Translations under genes and position numbers: made by a program | The notes under the pieces: generated by a model | Told to the model about the DNA's origin: nothing | The model's database searches: none | Seen by the model: the letters and a program-made list of their open reading frames with translations, nothing else | Shown here: one piece after another, positions 1 to 7,784 of the stretch | Layout: every line of letters starts with the position of its first letter | Numbering within the stretch: position 1 is the stretch's first letter | Assembly (NCBI RefSeq): GCF_014268755.2 | Contig: NZ_CP077093.1 | Location: 4,638,001 to 4,702,000 of the forward strand | From: Pseudomonas vanderleydeniana | GTDB lineage: Bacteria; Pseudomonadota; Gammaproteobacteria; Pseudomonadales; Pseudomonadaceae | DNA length: 64,000 bases | Direction of reading: 5' to 3'

Positions 1-303
1 GTAGGAGATTTTTCAAAAACGCCCTACGGCAGGTATGAGAAGGATGGCAAATCCAATGCATCGGCATTTAGAGATACCGTGCTTGCTAATGCCTTTAAAA
101 ACCCTGAAATAGATAGAGTCAACGTATATCTCGACACGGTTGAAGAGGGATATGAATATGGTTCCTCTTTCCTCGAAGAAGCTTTTGTTGGCTTGGTGCG
201 CAAATGTAACATTGACGCTAACACAGTCAAACGAAAACTCAACATAATTACAGAGCATTACGATTACGTTTTAGAAATCAACGACTATTTGAGCAAAGTT
301 TGA
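1..303 (+). CDS. STAS-like (DUF4325) protein, C-terminal part, 5' end outside window
   Basis: The frame is open from base 1, so the true start lies upstream; 100 residues are visible. The sequence carries the DUF4325 pattern: TPYGRY near the beginning, an alternating hydrophobic strand ending in YLDTVEEGYEYGSSFLEEAF, then GLVRKCNI. I recognise this from the family, whose members are STAS-like and often pair with a histidine-kinase-like ATP-binding protein encoded just upstream. That partner would be outside the window. The stop overlaps the start of the next gene (TGATG), so the two are translationally coupled. Base composition is AT-rich compared with the catabolic genes further right, which fits recent transfer. 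Family assignment is fairly sure; the biological role is not known. Confidence 0.75.
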   Translation, partial: VGDFSKTPYGRYEKDGKSNASAFRDTVLANAFKNPEIDRVNVYLDTVEEGYEYGSSFLEEAFVGLVRKCNIDANTVKRKLNIITEHYDYVLEINDYLSKV

Positions 304-809
304 TGGCATTAAGAGATTATGCAGACCTCGTCACCATCGTCATTTCGCCAGGGCTCACGATTATTGCCGCCATTATTGGCTGGGCAATTATCATCAAGGA
401 CTCACGTTCTTCCGCCCACAGAGCCGAGGCGACTGAACTACTCAACCTCGTGGTGGGCACAACGGTTGATCTAAATCGCAGAGCCGCAAATTTTCTCTTG
501 GATGAGGCGGATAAAAGAGAAAATCATCGGGCTTGGGTTTCATCGGTATCCGTTGACATTGCCTCCCTACGAGCTCGCGCTGCAATTTTGAAAAACATTT
601 ACAAAATCGATATCCCAGATGATTTTTTCTTTACACTTCGAAAGTCCTTCACACTGAATGCAGAAGCATTTCACGAGTATGACTCAGACCAAGTATCACA
701 ATTAATTAACATCCAAACATCCCAAGTTTCAAAGACACTCGCCACCCTATACAAGCTTTACCCCAGCAAGAAAACCTGGAAATTATTTCAGGCCAAAACC
801 ACACCATAA
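303..809 (+). CDS. small membrane-anchored protein of unknown function
   Basis: 168 residues from the ATG at 303, which overlaps the stop of the preceding STAS-like gene; a TTG one codon earlier is an alternative. One hydrophobic segment at about residues 9-30 (VTIVISPGLTIIAAIIGWAI) should anchor the N-terminus in the inner membrane. The remainder is hydrophilic and mostly helical by eye, with no catalytic motif that I recognise. The overlap with the upstream gene implies a shared operon, and co-transfer as a pair or as part of a longer upstream operon is likely. I do not recognise the family. Confidence 0.6.
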   Translation: MALRDYADLVTIVISPGLTIIAAIIGWAIIIKDSRSSAHRAEATELLNLVVGTTVDLNRRAANFLLDEADKRENHRAWVSSVSVDIASLRARAAILKNIYKIDIPDDFFFTLRKSFTLNAEAFHEYDSDQVSQLINIQTSQVSKTLATLYKLYPSKKTWKLFQAKTTP

Positions 810-1383
810 CTTATGCTCACAGGGCCATACACTATTCCTCAAGACCCTCTAAACTTGCACCACACCGCTCTCAACTTTCACTCATACTAGACTAGAAAAT
901 TCCGGTCATGACTTAGGGCTTTTCCAAGACCAATTTCGCCTGGATAGTAGGCTAGGCTTGTCCAGCGACAATTAAAAAAAGTGAACACTCAAGCCGAACG
1001 CTGACTCCAGCCAACTTAAAACCGCTTGCATTTACTCGCCTTTAGAAAAAATAAATTAATCAGCCGAAGCAGGCTCCATCTTCCCTTTTTTGTAAAATCA
1101 CCGCCCAAAGTTATTAACCGACACCAAAAATAAAAATTAGCCCACGACTAATTATTACTAATCAATGATCCAATTTATTTTACACAGCACAGCTTGCTGC
1201 CAAGCCATATTTTAAGCGTGCAAGCACTTAAGCTCACATGGCAGCACAAAATGATTCTACTAAGGCAGGCCAGAGGAAAGACATACATATCCAAGACGGA
1301 TCGATCAGTCTCTCAAGGAGAATTACGGAGCACCAGTAAGTTGATTGGAATCTCAAACAGCAATATATATTGAGTTCGCCGAC
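810..1383. other. AT-rich gene-free stretch
   Basis: About 570 bases between convergent genes. I see no convincing open frame, no strong hairpin with a T tract and no repeat. It is AT-rich like the genes on both sides, so it may be degraded coding sequence of the same foreign origin. Confidence 0.5.
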
Positions 1384-2346
1384 TCATTTAGAACGACCCA
1401 AACTAGCTTCACTTGAACGTTCATTGAGAATATAGTAAAACTCACAGAGAACTCGGTAATTAGAGAAAAAACTCTTTAGCTCGCCATGAATTTTTCGCGC
1501 CCAAGAAATTCGCTCATCAGACGAAATAAAACCCAACGTATCTTCCACACTTTCACGCAAATGAAACACATTATTTCTGTATTTTCTCAAAGCATGATAA
1601 TGCTCTGCTATTGAACTATTTAAAGCATTACATTCAGGAATCAGATCTCTATATTCCACTGGCCGCCTATCATTAAGCAATAAATACATACTCAAACTTC
1701 GATAACCCTCACAGGTGACCGCAAGATACCCCAACCACGAACTCATGTAAATTCTATAGTTAACTTTTTCACTGAAGCTCAGCTTTTTGTGCTTCTTCCG
1801 TTTAGCGACGAGCAAATCTAAATTCTTCAACATCAACTCAGCAGAATAAAAATAATGAATATTGAGTGTCAAAACCTCGTCCATGTCCCTATGCGGCAGA
1901 GCGTCACAAACATCTGCGACGCCTATAGAATATACGTATTCCATAGACTCTTTAGCGAGCCTACAAAGAACACCACTCAAAGGAATTATCTCATTACTTC
2001 TTTCAGATTTTGAAAAACAATCAAAAAATTCATCGTCGTCAGCAAAACCATATGTCTCGTGTCTATCTTTTGCGAAACGTAAAAGCCGCCACGAATCAAA
2101 ACCTGATATCTCACCAAACCTCCCAAAGTCAAAATCCACGCTACCCTCCGGCAGGTCTACCCTGCATCCAAAACCATGCTTGTAGTAATTGACACCGTCA
2201 TTCAAGCAGGAAATATTTGAAAGATCAGTAAAAACCCAGTCAGCGGCGGTGCCGGGAAGAGCCACCCCTGATGCTTTCATCAATGTCAATGCTGTCCGAA
2301 CAGCTTTTTGGTAATCGATTATTAAACTAGTCAGCCGCTTATCCAT
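1384..2346 (-). CDS. HEPN-motif protein of unknown function
   Basis: 320 residues from the ATG at 2346, chosen because GCGAGG lies a suitable distance upstream; an 18-residue extension from a TTG at 2400 is possible. Near the C-terminus is the string ALRKYRNNVFH, which contains an R-x4-H motif (R, NNVF, H) in a helical context. That is the catalytic signature of HEPN ribonucleases and related abortive-infection or toxin proteins. The rest shows no recognised domain. The gene is AT-rich and stands alone on this strand except for the small gene upstream. A HEPN assignment from one motif is tentative; RNase or toxin activity is inference. Confidence 0.5.
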   Translation of the reverse strand: MDKRLTSLIIDYQKAVRTALTLMKASGVALPGTAADWVFTDLSNISCLNDGVNYYKHGFGCRVDLPEGSVDFDFGRFGEISGFDSWRLLRFAKDRHETYGFADDDEFFDCFSKSERSNEIIPLSGVLCRLAKESMEYVYSIGVADVCDALPHRDMDEVLTLNIHYFYSAELMLKNLDLLVAKRKKHKKLSFSEKVNYRIYMSSWLGYLAVTCEGYRSLSMYLLLNDRRPVEYRDLIPECNALNSSIAEHYHALRKYRNNVFHLRESVEDTLGFISSDERISWARKIHGELKSFFSNYRVLCEFYYILNERSSEASLGRSK

Positions 2347-2403
2347 GGGACCTCGCAATGGGTTGTGAAGAAATAGAGCACCATCGACTCTGAGCGCCAA
2401 TCA

Positions 2404-2754
2404 CTAAGTTGACTCAATTGACACCACTTCAAAATACCGGAACTTCTTCTTTTTCGCCTCGGCCTTGGCTTCCTGCTCGGCCGTGAAGGTGCTCAGGGTG
2501 TTGGCGTCGTAGGTGAGGACCTCGACCTGGCCTTCGAACTCCTTGGTGGCGTGCAAAGTTACCCGCAGTTTCGGAGAGAGCGGTTTGGACATAGGCCGGC
2601 GTTTGGGGGCAGCTGTCGGCGCCGAGGCTGGCACGGGTGGTGGGGTTGGGGTGAACTCGATTTCAGGGGCTGGTGCGGGGATCGGTTTGGCGACTGGAGT
2701 GGAAGGACCGAAAAGCGCCAGGCGCATTTCTTCCTCGCTCAGTTCTTGGCTCAT
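2404..2754 (-). CDS. small hypothetical protein with Pro/Ala-rich linker
   Basis: 116 residues if started at the ATG beginning MSQELSEEEMRLALFG; 17 further residues upstream are open but less convincing. Residues about 20-55 form a proline/alanine-rich linker, followed by a basic, beta-looking C-terminal part (KLRVTLHATKEFEG) and a lysine run (KKKKFRYF). This suggests a nucleic-acid or partner-binding adaptor, but I recognise no family. Its GC-rich composition contrasts with the AT-rich HEPN-motif gene immediately downstream on the same strand and resembles ICE backbone genes in the window. Function unknown. Confidence 0.55.
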   Translation of the reverse strand: MSQELSEEEMRLALFGPSTPVAKPIPAPAPEIEFTPTPPPVPASAPTAAPKRRPMSKPLSPKLRVTLHATKEFEGQVEVLTYDANTLSTFTAEQEAKAEAKKKKFRYFEVVSIEST

Positions 2755-3049
2755 TGCAGGTGTCTCGAAGATGAAGAGTTTTTTGATGGTTGAGGGGCTG
2801 ATCAACCCTATCAGGGTCGGTTGTCATTTGCGTTGCTGAAACGAGTGAGGGGCCGCCTCATTTACTTCAAGGCCTGTGGTGTGAGCCGTGAGTTTACCCT
2901 CAATGTGCGAGGGCTATCCCTGCTTTCAGGTACATCACCGCTCACAAAGCGATAGGCAACCTTCCGACGAGGCTGGTTTACTATCGTGCTGCCCTGTCCT
3001 GGGCATTGCCGAATGGTTTTCCTGCACCTCAACTCAATGGAGCTTCATC

Positions 3050-3922
3050 GTGAATCGGAATCTACAGAAAACCGGCCTCTACCTGCTGCTGGCCCTGGTC
3101 AGCGCCTGTTCGACCGTTGAGACGCGCCGTACTGCCGAGACAGCGCCAGCTCCGGTACCCGCACCGGCACCGGCCCCGTTGCCTCAGGTCACTGGGTCTG
3201 CGCCGCAGAACGACAACTGCTCGGTGGGCTGCCCCACCGGCGGCAGCAACGTCACGTTGGTCAGGACCGCCTACACCCTGAACAACGATGCGCAGACCAA
3301 GTTTGCCAAGTGGGTGGCATATCGTGTGACCAAGGACACGCCCTACCCCAATCGCCCGCGCAACTGGAAAACTGATCCGGACATTCCTGCTGGCGAGACG
3401 CTGGACGATGCTGACTACGATCTGGCGCATGACACGCTGAAGACTGACCGCGGGCATCAGGCCAACCTCGCCTCCATGGCCGGCGTCAGTGACTGGCAGA
3501 CGCTGAACTACCTGTCCAACATCACCCCGCAAAAGAGCGACCTGAACCAGGGCGCCTGGGCGAGATTGGAAGACAAGGAACGGACGCTGGTGAAGCAGCC
3601 AGGGATTGATTCGGTGTACGTGCTGACGGGTACGCTGTACGAGCGGTACATCGGTACCCTTCCCAGCACCACCAAACAGCACACCATTCCCAGTGGCTAC
3701 TGGAAGATCATCTTCACCAACAGCACGCCGACCGAGGGGACCTTTGCCGCCTTCATCATGGACCAGGACACCCCGCGCGCAGCCAACTTCTGCAACTATC
3801 AGGTCACCGTTGAGGAGATCGAGCAGCGGTCCGGATTGAAGGTATGGACGACCTTGCCGGCGGCTGAACAGGCGGCGCTCAAGCCGGTTCATGGACAGTT
3901 AGGGAAGGACATCGGCTGCTAA
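3050..3922 (+). CDS. lipoprotein DNA/RNA non-specific endonuclease (NUC family)
   Basis: 290 residues from the GTG at 3050, chosen because GGAG sits eight bases upstream and the frame then opens with a lipoprotein signal whose lipobox VSAC places the lipidated cysteine at residue 20. A Pro/Ala linker follows, then the nuclease domain: the DRGH catalytic signature at residues 133-136, LSNITPQ with the metal-ligand Asn near 157, and LNQGAWARLE. These are the hallmarks of the Endonuclease_NS (PF01223) family, which cleaves single- and double-stranded DNA and RNA. The protein should be membrane-anchored outside the cytoplasm. Two damaged relatives lie at 15806-16350 and 41545-41810. Family assignment is strong; a role in the mobile element is inference. 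Confidence 0.88.
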   Translation: MNRNLQKTGLYLLLALVSACSTVETRRTAETAPAPVPAPAPAPLPQVTGSAPQNDNCSVGCPTGGSNVTLVRTAYTLNNDAQTKFAKWVAYRVTKDTPYPNRPRNWKTDPDIPAGETLDDADYDLAHDTLKTDRGHQANLASMAGVSDWQTLNYLSNITPQKSDLNQGAWARLEDKERTLVKQPGIDSVYVLTGTLYERYIGTLPSTTKQHTIPSGYWKIIFTNSTPTEGTFAAFIMDQDTPRAANFCNYQVTVEEIEQRSGLKVWTTLPAAEQAALKPVHGQLGKDIGC

Positions 3923-4075
3923 TAAAGGCATGGGGCGTGGGCATCCTCACCTTGGCCCTGCTTTGTCTCGGCAACAAGAACCTGTCTTTGAGGCTCGATC
4001 AGGCAACGACTCGCTGAGCGTGCAAGAGGACTAGCCAACCCGAGCATATGCCACAGGAAGCCACTAAATTATGTA

Positions 4076-4088
4076 TAGGTTGAACCTA
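4076..4088. promoter_or_regulatory. candidate VapBC operator palindrome
   Basis: TAGGTT-G-AACCTA is a perfect 6-bp inverted repeat with a one-base centre, 17 bases before the vapB start and just upstream of its AGGAG ribosome site. VapB-VapC complexes typically repress their own promoter through such palindromes. Binding is inferred from position only. Confidence 0.5.
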
Positions 4089-4105
4089 GGCAGGAGTCGT
4101 CAGAC

Positions 4106-4336
4106 ATGCGTACCGTCTCTATTTTCAAAAATGGCAAGAACCAGGCCGTTCGCCTACCCGCTGACATGGCTTACGATGGCGTGGGTGAGCTTGAAATTTC
4201 TCGCGCGGGTGATGTCATCACGCTGCGCCCTGCGCGACCATCCTGGTCGTCTTTCTCTGAAGTCGCAAAAGCTGATGCTGACTTTCTACAAGAGCGCCCA
4301 GCGGTCATCGGGGATGAAGGCCGGTTCAATTTGTGA
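4106..4336 (+). CDS. vapB: VapB-type antitoxin
   Basis: 76 residues beginning MRTVSIFKNGKNQAVRLP, the standard AbrB/SpoVT-like swapped-hairpin N-terminus of VapB antitoxins, followed by a C-terminal toxin-binding tail. The ATG at 4106 is preceded by AGGAG. The stop overlaps the vapC start by four bases, giving the usual coupled antitoxin-toxin order. VapB neutralises the PIN-domain RNase VapC and represses the operon with it; the palindrome at 4076-4088 is a likely operator. Such pairs commonly stabilise ICEs and islands. Confidence 0.9.
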   Translation: MRTVSIFKNGKNQAVRLPADMAYDGVGELEISRAGDVITLRPARPSWSSFSEVAKADADFLQERPAVIGDEGRFNL

Positions 4337-4866
4337 CCACCTACATGCTCGATACCTGTATCTGCTCATTCATCATGCGTGAACAGCCGGCGTCGGTGAT
4401 ACAGCGTCTAACGACCGAAGTTGAGCGAGGCAATCGGATTGTCATTTCCGCCATCACCTATGCAGAGATGCGTTATGGGCAGATCGGCCAAAAAGCATCG
4501 GCTAAGCATAAGCAGTTGGTCGACGAGTTTGTGAAACGCCTTGATGCGATCTTAGCGTGGGATCAGGACGCAGTGGATGCGACGATAGCGGTGAAATGCA
4601 AGCTCACCGAGTCAGGTTCGCCTATTGGGCCCAATGAGACGGCCATCGCTGGGCATGCCATCGCTTCTGGCTGCACGCTGGTGACGAACAACGTGCGCGA
4701 ATTCAGTCGCGTTGCTGGACTTGATTACGAGGATTGGGTAGCGACCTCCCAAAGCGCAAGGGTGATCAACTGCTCGACGCCATCTTCAAGCCCAAAACAT
4801 AGGCACGGTAGCGATGTCAGTCGCCCGACAGTGCTATGTCAAACCACAAGCGCCCCGCGAGGTTGA
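4333..4866 (+). CDS. vapC: VapC PIN-domain ribonuclease toxin with abnormal C-terminal extension
   Basis: 177 residues from the GTG at 4333. The PIN domain shows the expected acidic residues: D7 in YMLDTCICS, E45 in TYAEMRYG, the NETAIAGHAI segment and the TNN motif near the end. The normal family C-terminus, ending in DWVA at about base 4743, is present but has no stop after it. The frame runs on for about 40 low-complexity, Ser-rich residues (starting TSQSARVINCST) that do not look like VapC. In another frame this tail DNA reads like the end of an unrelated gene. The extension therefore probably arose from a recombination junction that removed the original stop. Toxin activity may be retained or reduced. 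Confidence 0.82.
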   Translation: MTTYMLDTCICSFIMREQPASVIQRLTTEVERGNRIVISAITYAEMRYGQIGQKASAKHKQLVDEFVKRLDAILAWDQDAVDATIAVKCKLTESGSPIGPNETAIAGHAIASGCTLVTNNVREFSRVAGLDYEDWVATSQSARVINCSTPSSSPKHRHGSDVSRPTVLCQTTSAPRG

Positions 4867-4966
4867 ACACCGCCTTATCGAGGCGCTTGGCAGCGATTAT
4901 CCCGATCTGCTCCCGGATCAGATTTGAAGCGCAGTGATTGAGGGTTTTCAAAAGGAATCTACCCCC

Positions 4967-5038
4967 ATGCTTCACTCCATCCGTGCCGCTCGTCACCGGG
5001 CAAAGTTTGGTTCTTCGCCGATCTGCGGGGGGACGTGA
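4967..5038 (+). pseudogene. truncated duplicate of the start of the gene at 14918
   Basis: Bases from about 4945 to 5012 closely match the ribosome site and first codons of the intact gene at 14918: AAAAGGAATC, then a start followed by LHSIRAARH. The match is lost after about 15 codons and the frame stops at 5036. This is a 5' remnant left by duplication or recombination. Confidence 0.75.
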
Positions 5039-5084
5039 GCGTGTTCCATCGCGCTTCCATTCGGCGACGTGAACTTTTAGAACC

Positions 5085-5104
5085 GGAGCCGAGCGGCTCC
5101 TTCC
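5085..5104. terminator. hairpin between remnant and AraC gene
   Basis: GGAGCC-GAGC-GGCTCC followed by TTCC forms a compact stem-loop directly after the araC-like gene (which reads on the minus strand) and after the plus-strand remnant. It could terminate from either side, but the T tract is weak. Confidence 0.45.
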
Positions 5105-5890
5105 TCATGCCACGCGGCGTGCCTCCAAATACTGAGTCGGCGTTTCACCGAGCACGCGACGAAACGCGGATGAGAACGCGCTAGGACTAGCGTAGCCCAA
5201 GTCCAGTGCGACCCGGGTCACGGGTTGGCCTCCACTCAAACGCTCGATGGCCGTGAGCAGGCAGACCTGCTGGCGCCACTCGGCAAAACTCACGCCGGTC
5301 TGCGCGCGGAAAAGCCGGGTAAAGGTTCGCCTGCTCATTCCGACTTCGGCGGCCATCATGTCGAGCCCAACGGTAATCGACGGCGCATGAAACAGCCGCC
5401 GGCATGCGCGTGCGAGACGGGTGTCGCTCGGCAACGGTGCATGAAGTGACAGACGCGGCATTGACGCTATCTCCGCGACAAGCAGATTCATTAACTTGCC
5501 GGCACGTCCATCAACGTCATACATGGCCGGCAAATCGATGGCCTGCTCGAGCAAATGCTTGAGAAGTGCCGAAACACCGTAGACGCAACAATGGACCGGC
5601 AGTTGCTCGGCCTTCGCTTCTTCCAGTGACACGAAAGCGTTGAGCATAGTTACTGGCCCGCTCATCGTCATTTCGTGAGAAATACCGGCAGGTACCCAGC
5701 AAGCTCGCTGTGGCGGAACGAGCCAGCGCCCTTCGGGAGTCGCCACGCTGATCGTACCGCGAGAGGCAAACGCGAACTGACCGCGTCGATGCGCGTGTAC
5801 TGGAAACGATGAACCAGCGTCGTAATCGTTCGCTGTCACGACCACGCTGCGCGGGATGTCTTCGAAGGGATCGAGCAAGGTATTTCGCAT
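5105..5890 (-). CDS. AraC-family regulator with cupin-type sensor domain
   Basis: 261 residues. The N-terminal half begins with a cupin-like ligand-binding fold (FPVHAHRRGQFAFASRG, WLVPPQRACWVPAG), and the C-terminal 100 residues hold two helix-turn-helix motifs ending in the AraC signature region (ALDLGYASPSAFSSAFRRVLGETP). This layout is typical of the FeaR/TetD-like or single-substrate AraC regulators found divergently from the gene they control. The alpha/beta hydrolase at 6047 is divergently placed about 150 bases away and is the likely target. Signal molecule unknown. The start at 5890 has only a weak ribosome site. Confidence 0.88.
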   Translation of the reverse strand: MRNTLLDPFEDIPRSVVVTANDYDAGSSFPVHAHRRGQFAFASRGTISVATPEGRWLVPPQRACWVPAGISHEMTMSGPVTMLNAFVSLEEAKAEQLPVHCCVYGVSALLKHLLEQAIDLPAMYDVDGRAGKLMNLLVAEIASMPRLSLHAPLPSDTRLARACRRLFHAPSITVGLDMMAAEVGMSRRTFTRLFRAQTGVSFAEWRQQVCLLTAIERLSGGQPVTRVALDLGYASPSAFSSAFRRVLGETPTQYLEARRVA

Positions 5891-6046
5891 GGCCCAAATT
5901 CTACAGCTAATGGCCCGTTACTGAAAGCGGGCCTATACCGGTCAGCTTACGATCCACAGCATCTGTCGCGTGACCGAGCAATGCTGTCCGCGGAAAGTTC
6001 GCGTCGCGCGGAATGAAGACCACATCCCATTCACATCGGAGTCAAT

Positions 6047-6838
6047 ATGACTAATACATTTCACCGCGTGGGGAACGGCCCTCACCCCGTCCTCGTTCTT
6101 CACGGCTGGTTCGGTGACGCGCATTCGTTCGAACAGATTGAGCCCTGGTTGAATGGCCGCGCGTTCAGTTACGTATTCATGGACTATCGCGGCTACGGGG
6201 GCATGCAGAAGACGCGCGGAACGTACACGATCGATGAGATCGCATCCGACGCGCTAGCGCTTGCTGATACGCTCGGATTTCACGATTTCAGCCTGATTGG
6301 TCATTCGATGGGGGGCATGGCGATTGAGCGGATTGCGACACGTGCCCCCGATCGGGTGCGGGGACTGGTGGCGGTTGCACCTGTTCCTTGCGGCGGCATT
6401 TCGTACGATGTCGAGACGCGGCGCTTTCTCGAAGATGCCGCCGAGCACGTAGGCAATCGCAGAACCATCATCGATCGCAGCACCGGCGGACGGTTGCCCT
6501 CGTCCTGGGTCGAATGGAAAACGGAGTATTCAGTAACGCATTCCTCTCAGGAAGCGTTCGCTGCGTATTTCCATGCATGGGCAGATACCGATTTCAGCGA
6601 CGAGATTGTCGGATGGCCTCCGGTGAAGGTGCTGGTGGGGGAACACGATCCAACATTCAATGCGGGGTTGATGGCCAAAACCTACCTTCGCCGATATCCC
6701 TATGCGACTGTTGAGATCCTGAAGAACGCCGGCCATTATCCGATGAACGAAACGCCGCTCGCACTCGCCATCGCTATTGAGTCGTACCTTGCCGACACCA
6801 CCACGGTCGTAAATACCCACCTCGCGGCCGCTCGGTGA
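6047..6838 (+). CDS. alpha/beta-fold hydrolase
   Basis: 263 residues with a clear alpha/beta hydrolase core. HGWFGDAHSF forms the oxyanion region, GHSMGG the nucleophile elbow with the catalytic serine near residue 87, VLVGEHDPTF supplies the acid region, and NAGHYPMNE the catalytic histidine. GGAG lies upstream of the ATG. No signal peptide is visible, so it should be cytoplasmic. It probably hydrolyses an ester or a C-C bond; the substrate cannot be deduced. It is divergent from the AraC regulator at 5105-5890, which probably controls it. Immediately downstream is transposase debris, so the pair looks like a small imported unit. Confidence 0.85.
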   Translation: MTNTFHRVGNGPHPVLVLHGWFGDAHSFEQIEPWLNGRAFSYVFMDYRGYGGMQKTRGTYTIDEIASDALALADTLGFHDFSLIGHSMGGMAIERIATRAPDRVRGLVAVAPVPCGGISYDVETRRFLEDAAEHVGNRRTIIDRSTGGRLPSSWVEWKTEYSVTHSSQEAFAAYFHAWADTDFSDEIVGWPPVKVLVGEHDPTFNAGLMAKTYLRRYPYATVEILKNAGHYPMNETPLALAIAIESYLADTTTVVNTHLAAAR

Positions 6839-6931
6839 TCGTGGTAAGGGACTGAGAGATCAATGTTGAAGCAACAGAGCCTGTTAATTGATGTTGGAGG
6901 TTGGGATGGCTATCGGTATCGGGAAAGTTGG

Positions 6932-7705
6932 GAGGAAATGCGAACGGCCAACGCTTTCGCATAATCCGGCTGGAACCGAACGTTCGCCATCGCAGGTACT
7001 GCAGTGCCTGTGGGCGCCATGCTAGCGCTATACATGATAGAACCGAGCGGAGGATTCGCGACCTACCAGTCTTTCAACCTCCGGTCGAGCTGATCGCATC
7101 TCGAGTGCGACTCGCATGTCGTCGGTGGGCCCTGAGCTCGAAGAGCGGGACTGGCTCGCCCCTTACGCTCGGGTCACAAGGCGGCTGACTGCGAGCGTGG
7201 ACATGAATACCGCCTTCGATCTGGAGGTCCATACCCACGGCCCGCAAGCAGAAATGGTTTACGACCTATTCCACGGGGTAGCCAAGTCTGGACGGCAAGT
7301 CATTGACCGCGTGCGGGTGAATGACGCCAATCGACTGCGCGGCGACCGGTCGGCTCGCAAAGTAGTCAAATCCTCGCGTTGGTTGTTATTGCGCAATCGG
7401 GAGAACGTGACGCGAGAGGTCTACAAAATCCGGCTCGAAAAGGTCTTGGAGGCCAATCAAGCTCTGATGACGGTCTATGTGCTCAAGGACACCCCCCAAG
7501 GCACTGTAGGACTACCGTCATCCGGGTTACGCCTAGCGCTTCTGGCAAGACTGGTACGAGCGGGCGATGAGCAGCGGGATCACGCCGCTCAGCCAATTCG
7601 CCCTACGACTGAAGCCTTACCTTCCGGGCATCCTGGCACACACTCGTTGGCCCTTGGGTACTAATTTGGTCGAAAGTGTCAACAACCAGATCAAGGTAGC
7701 CACAA
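6932..7705 (+). pseudogene. decayed ISL3-family transposase
   Basis: Pieces of an ISL3 transposase appear in order but in different frames. A zinc-binding N-terminal part (RHRRYCSACGRHA, then TERRIRDLPVF) is in one frame. ERDWLAPYARVTRRL, AEMVYDLFHGVAKSGRQVID and SSRWLLLRNRENV are in a second. LKPYLPGILAHTRWPLGTNL, with NNQIKV close behind it, is in a third. A central part between RRLTASV and the DDE core is deleted, and several frameshifts are present. No intact ends were found. The element is inactive and separates the hydrolase unit from the amino-acid cluster. Confidence 0.8.
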
Positions 7706-7732
7706 CGACCTGGTCACTCGAAATTGATTGAT

Positions 7733-7769
7733 GTGTACTTAAAATCCACTATAGACTTTCAGTACACAA
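7733..7769. promoter_or_regulatory. inverted repeat upstream of deacylase gene
   Basis: TGTGTACT and AGTACACA form a perfect 8-bp inverted repeat with 21 bases between the arms, ending 15 bases before the ATG at 7785. TATAGACT lies between the arms. It could be the operator for the DauR-like regulator encoded within the cluster, but there is no second copy of this exact motif to confirm that. Confidence 0.45.
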
Positions 7770-7784
7770 ACTTCGAGCCACCCC

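Noticed and set aside
3062..3892. 276-codon minus-strand frame across the nuclease
   Set aside because: The plus strand encodes a lipobox and DRGH nuclease; the reverse frame has Arg/Gly-rich shadow composition.
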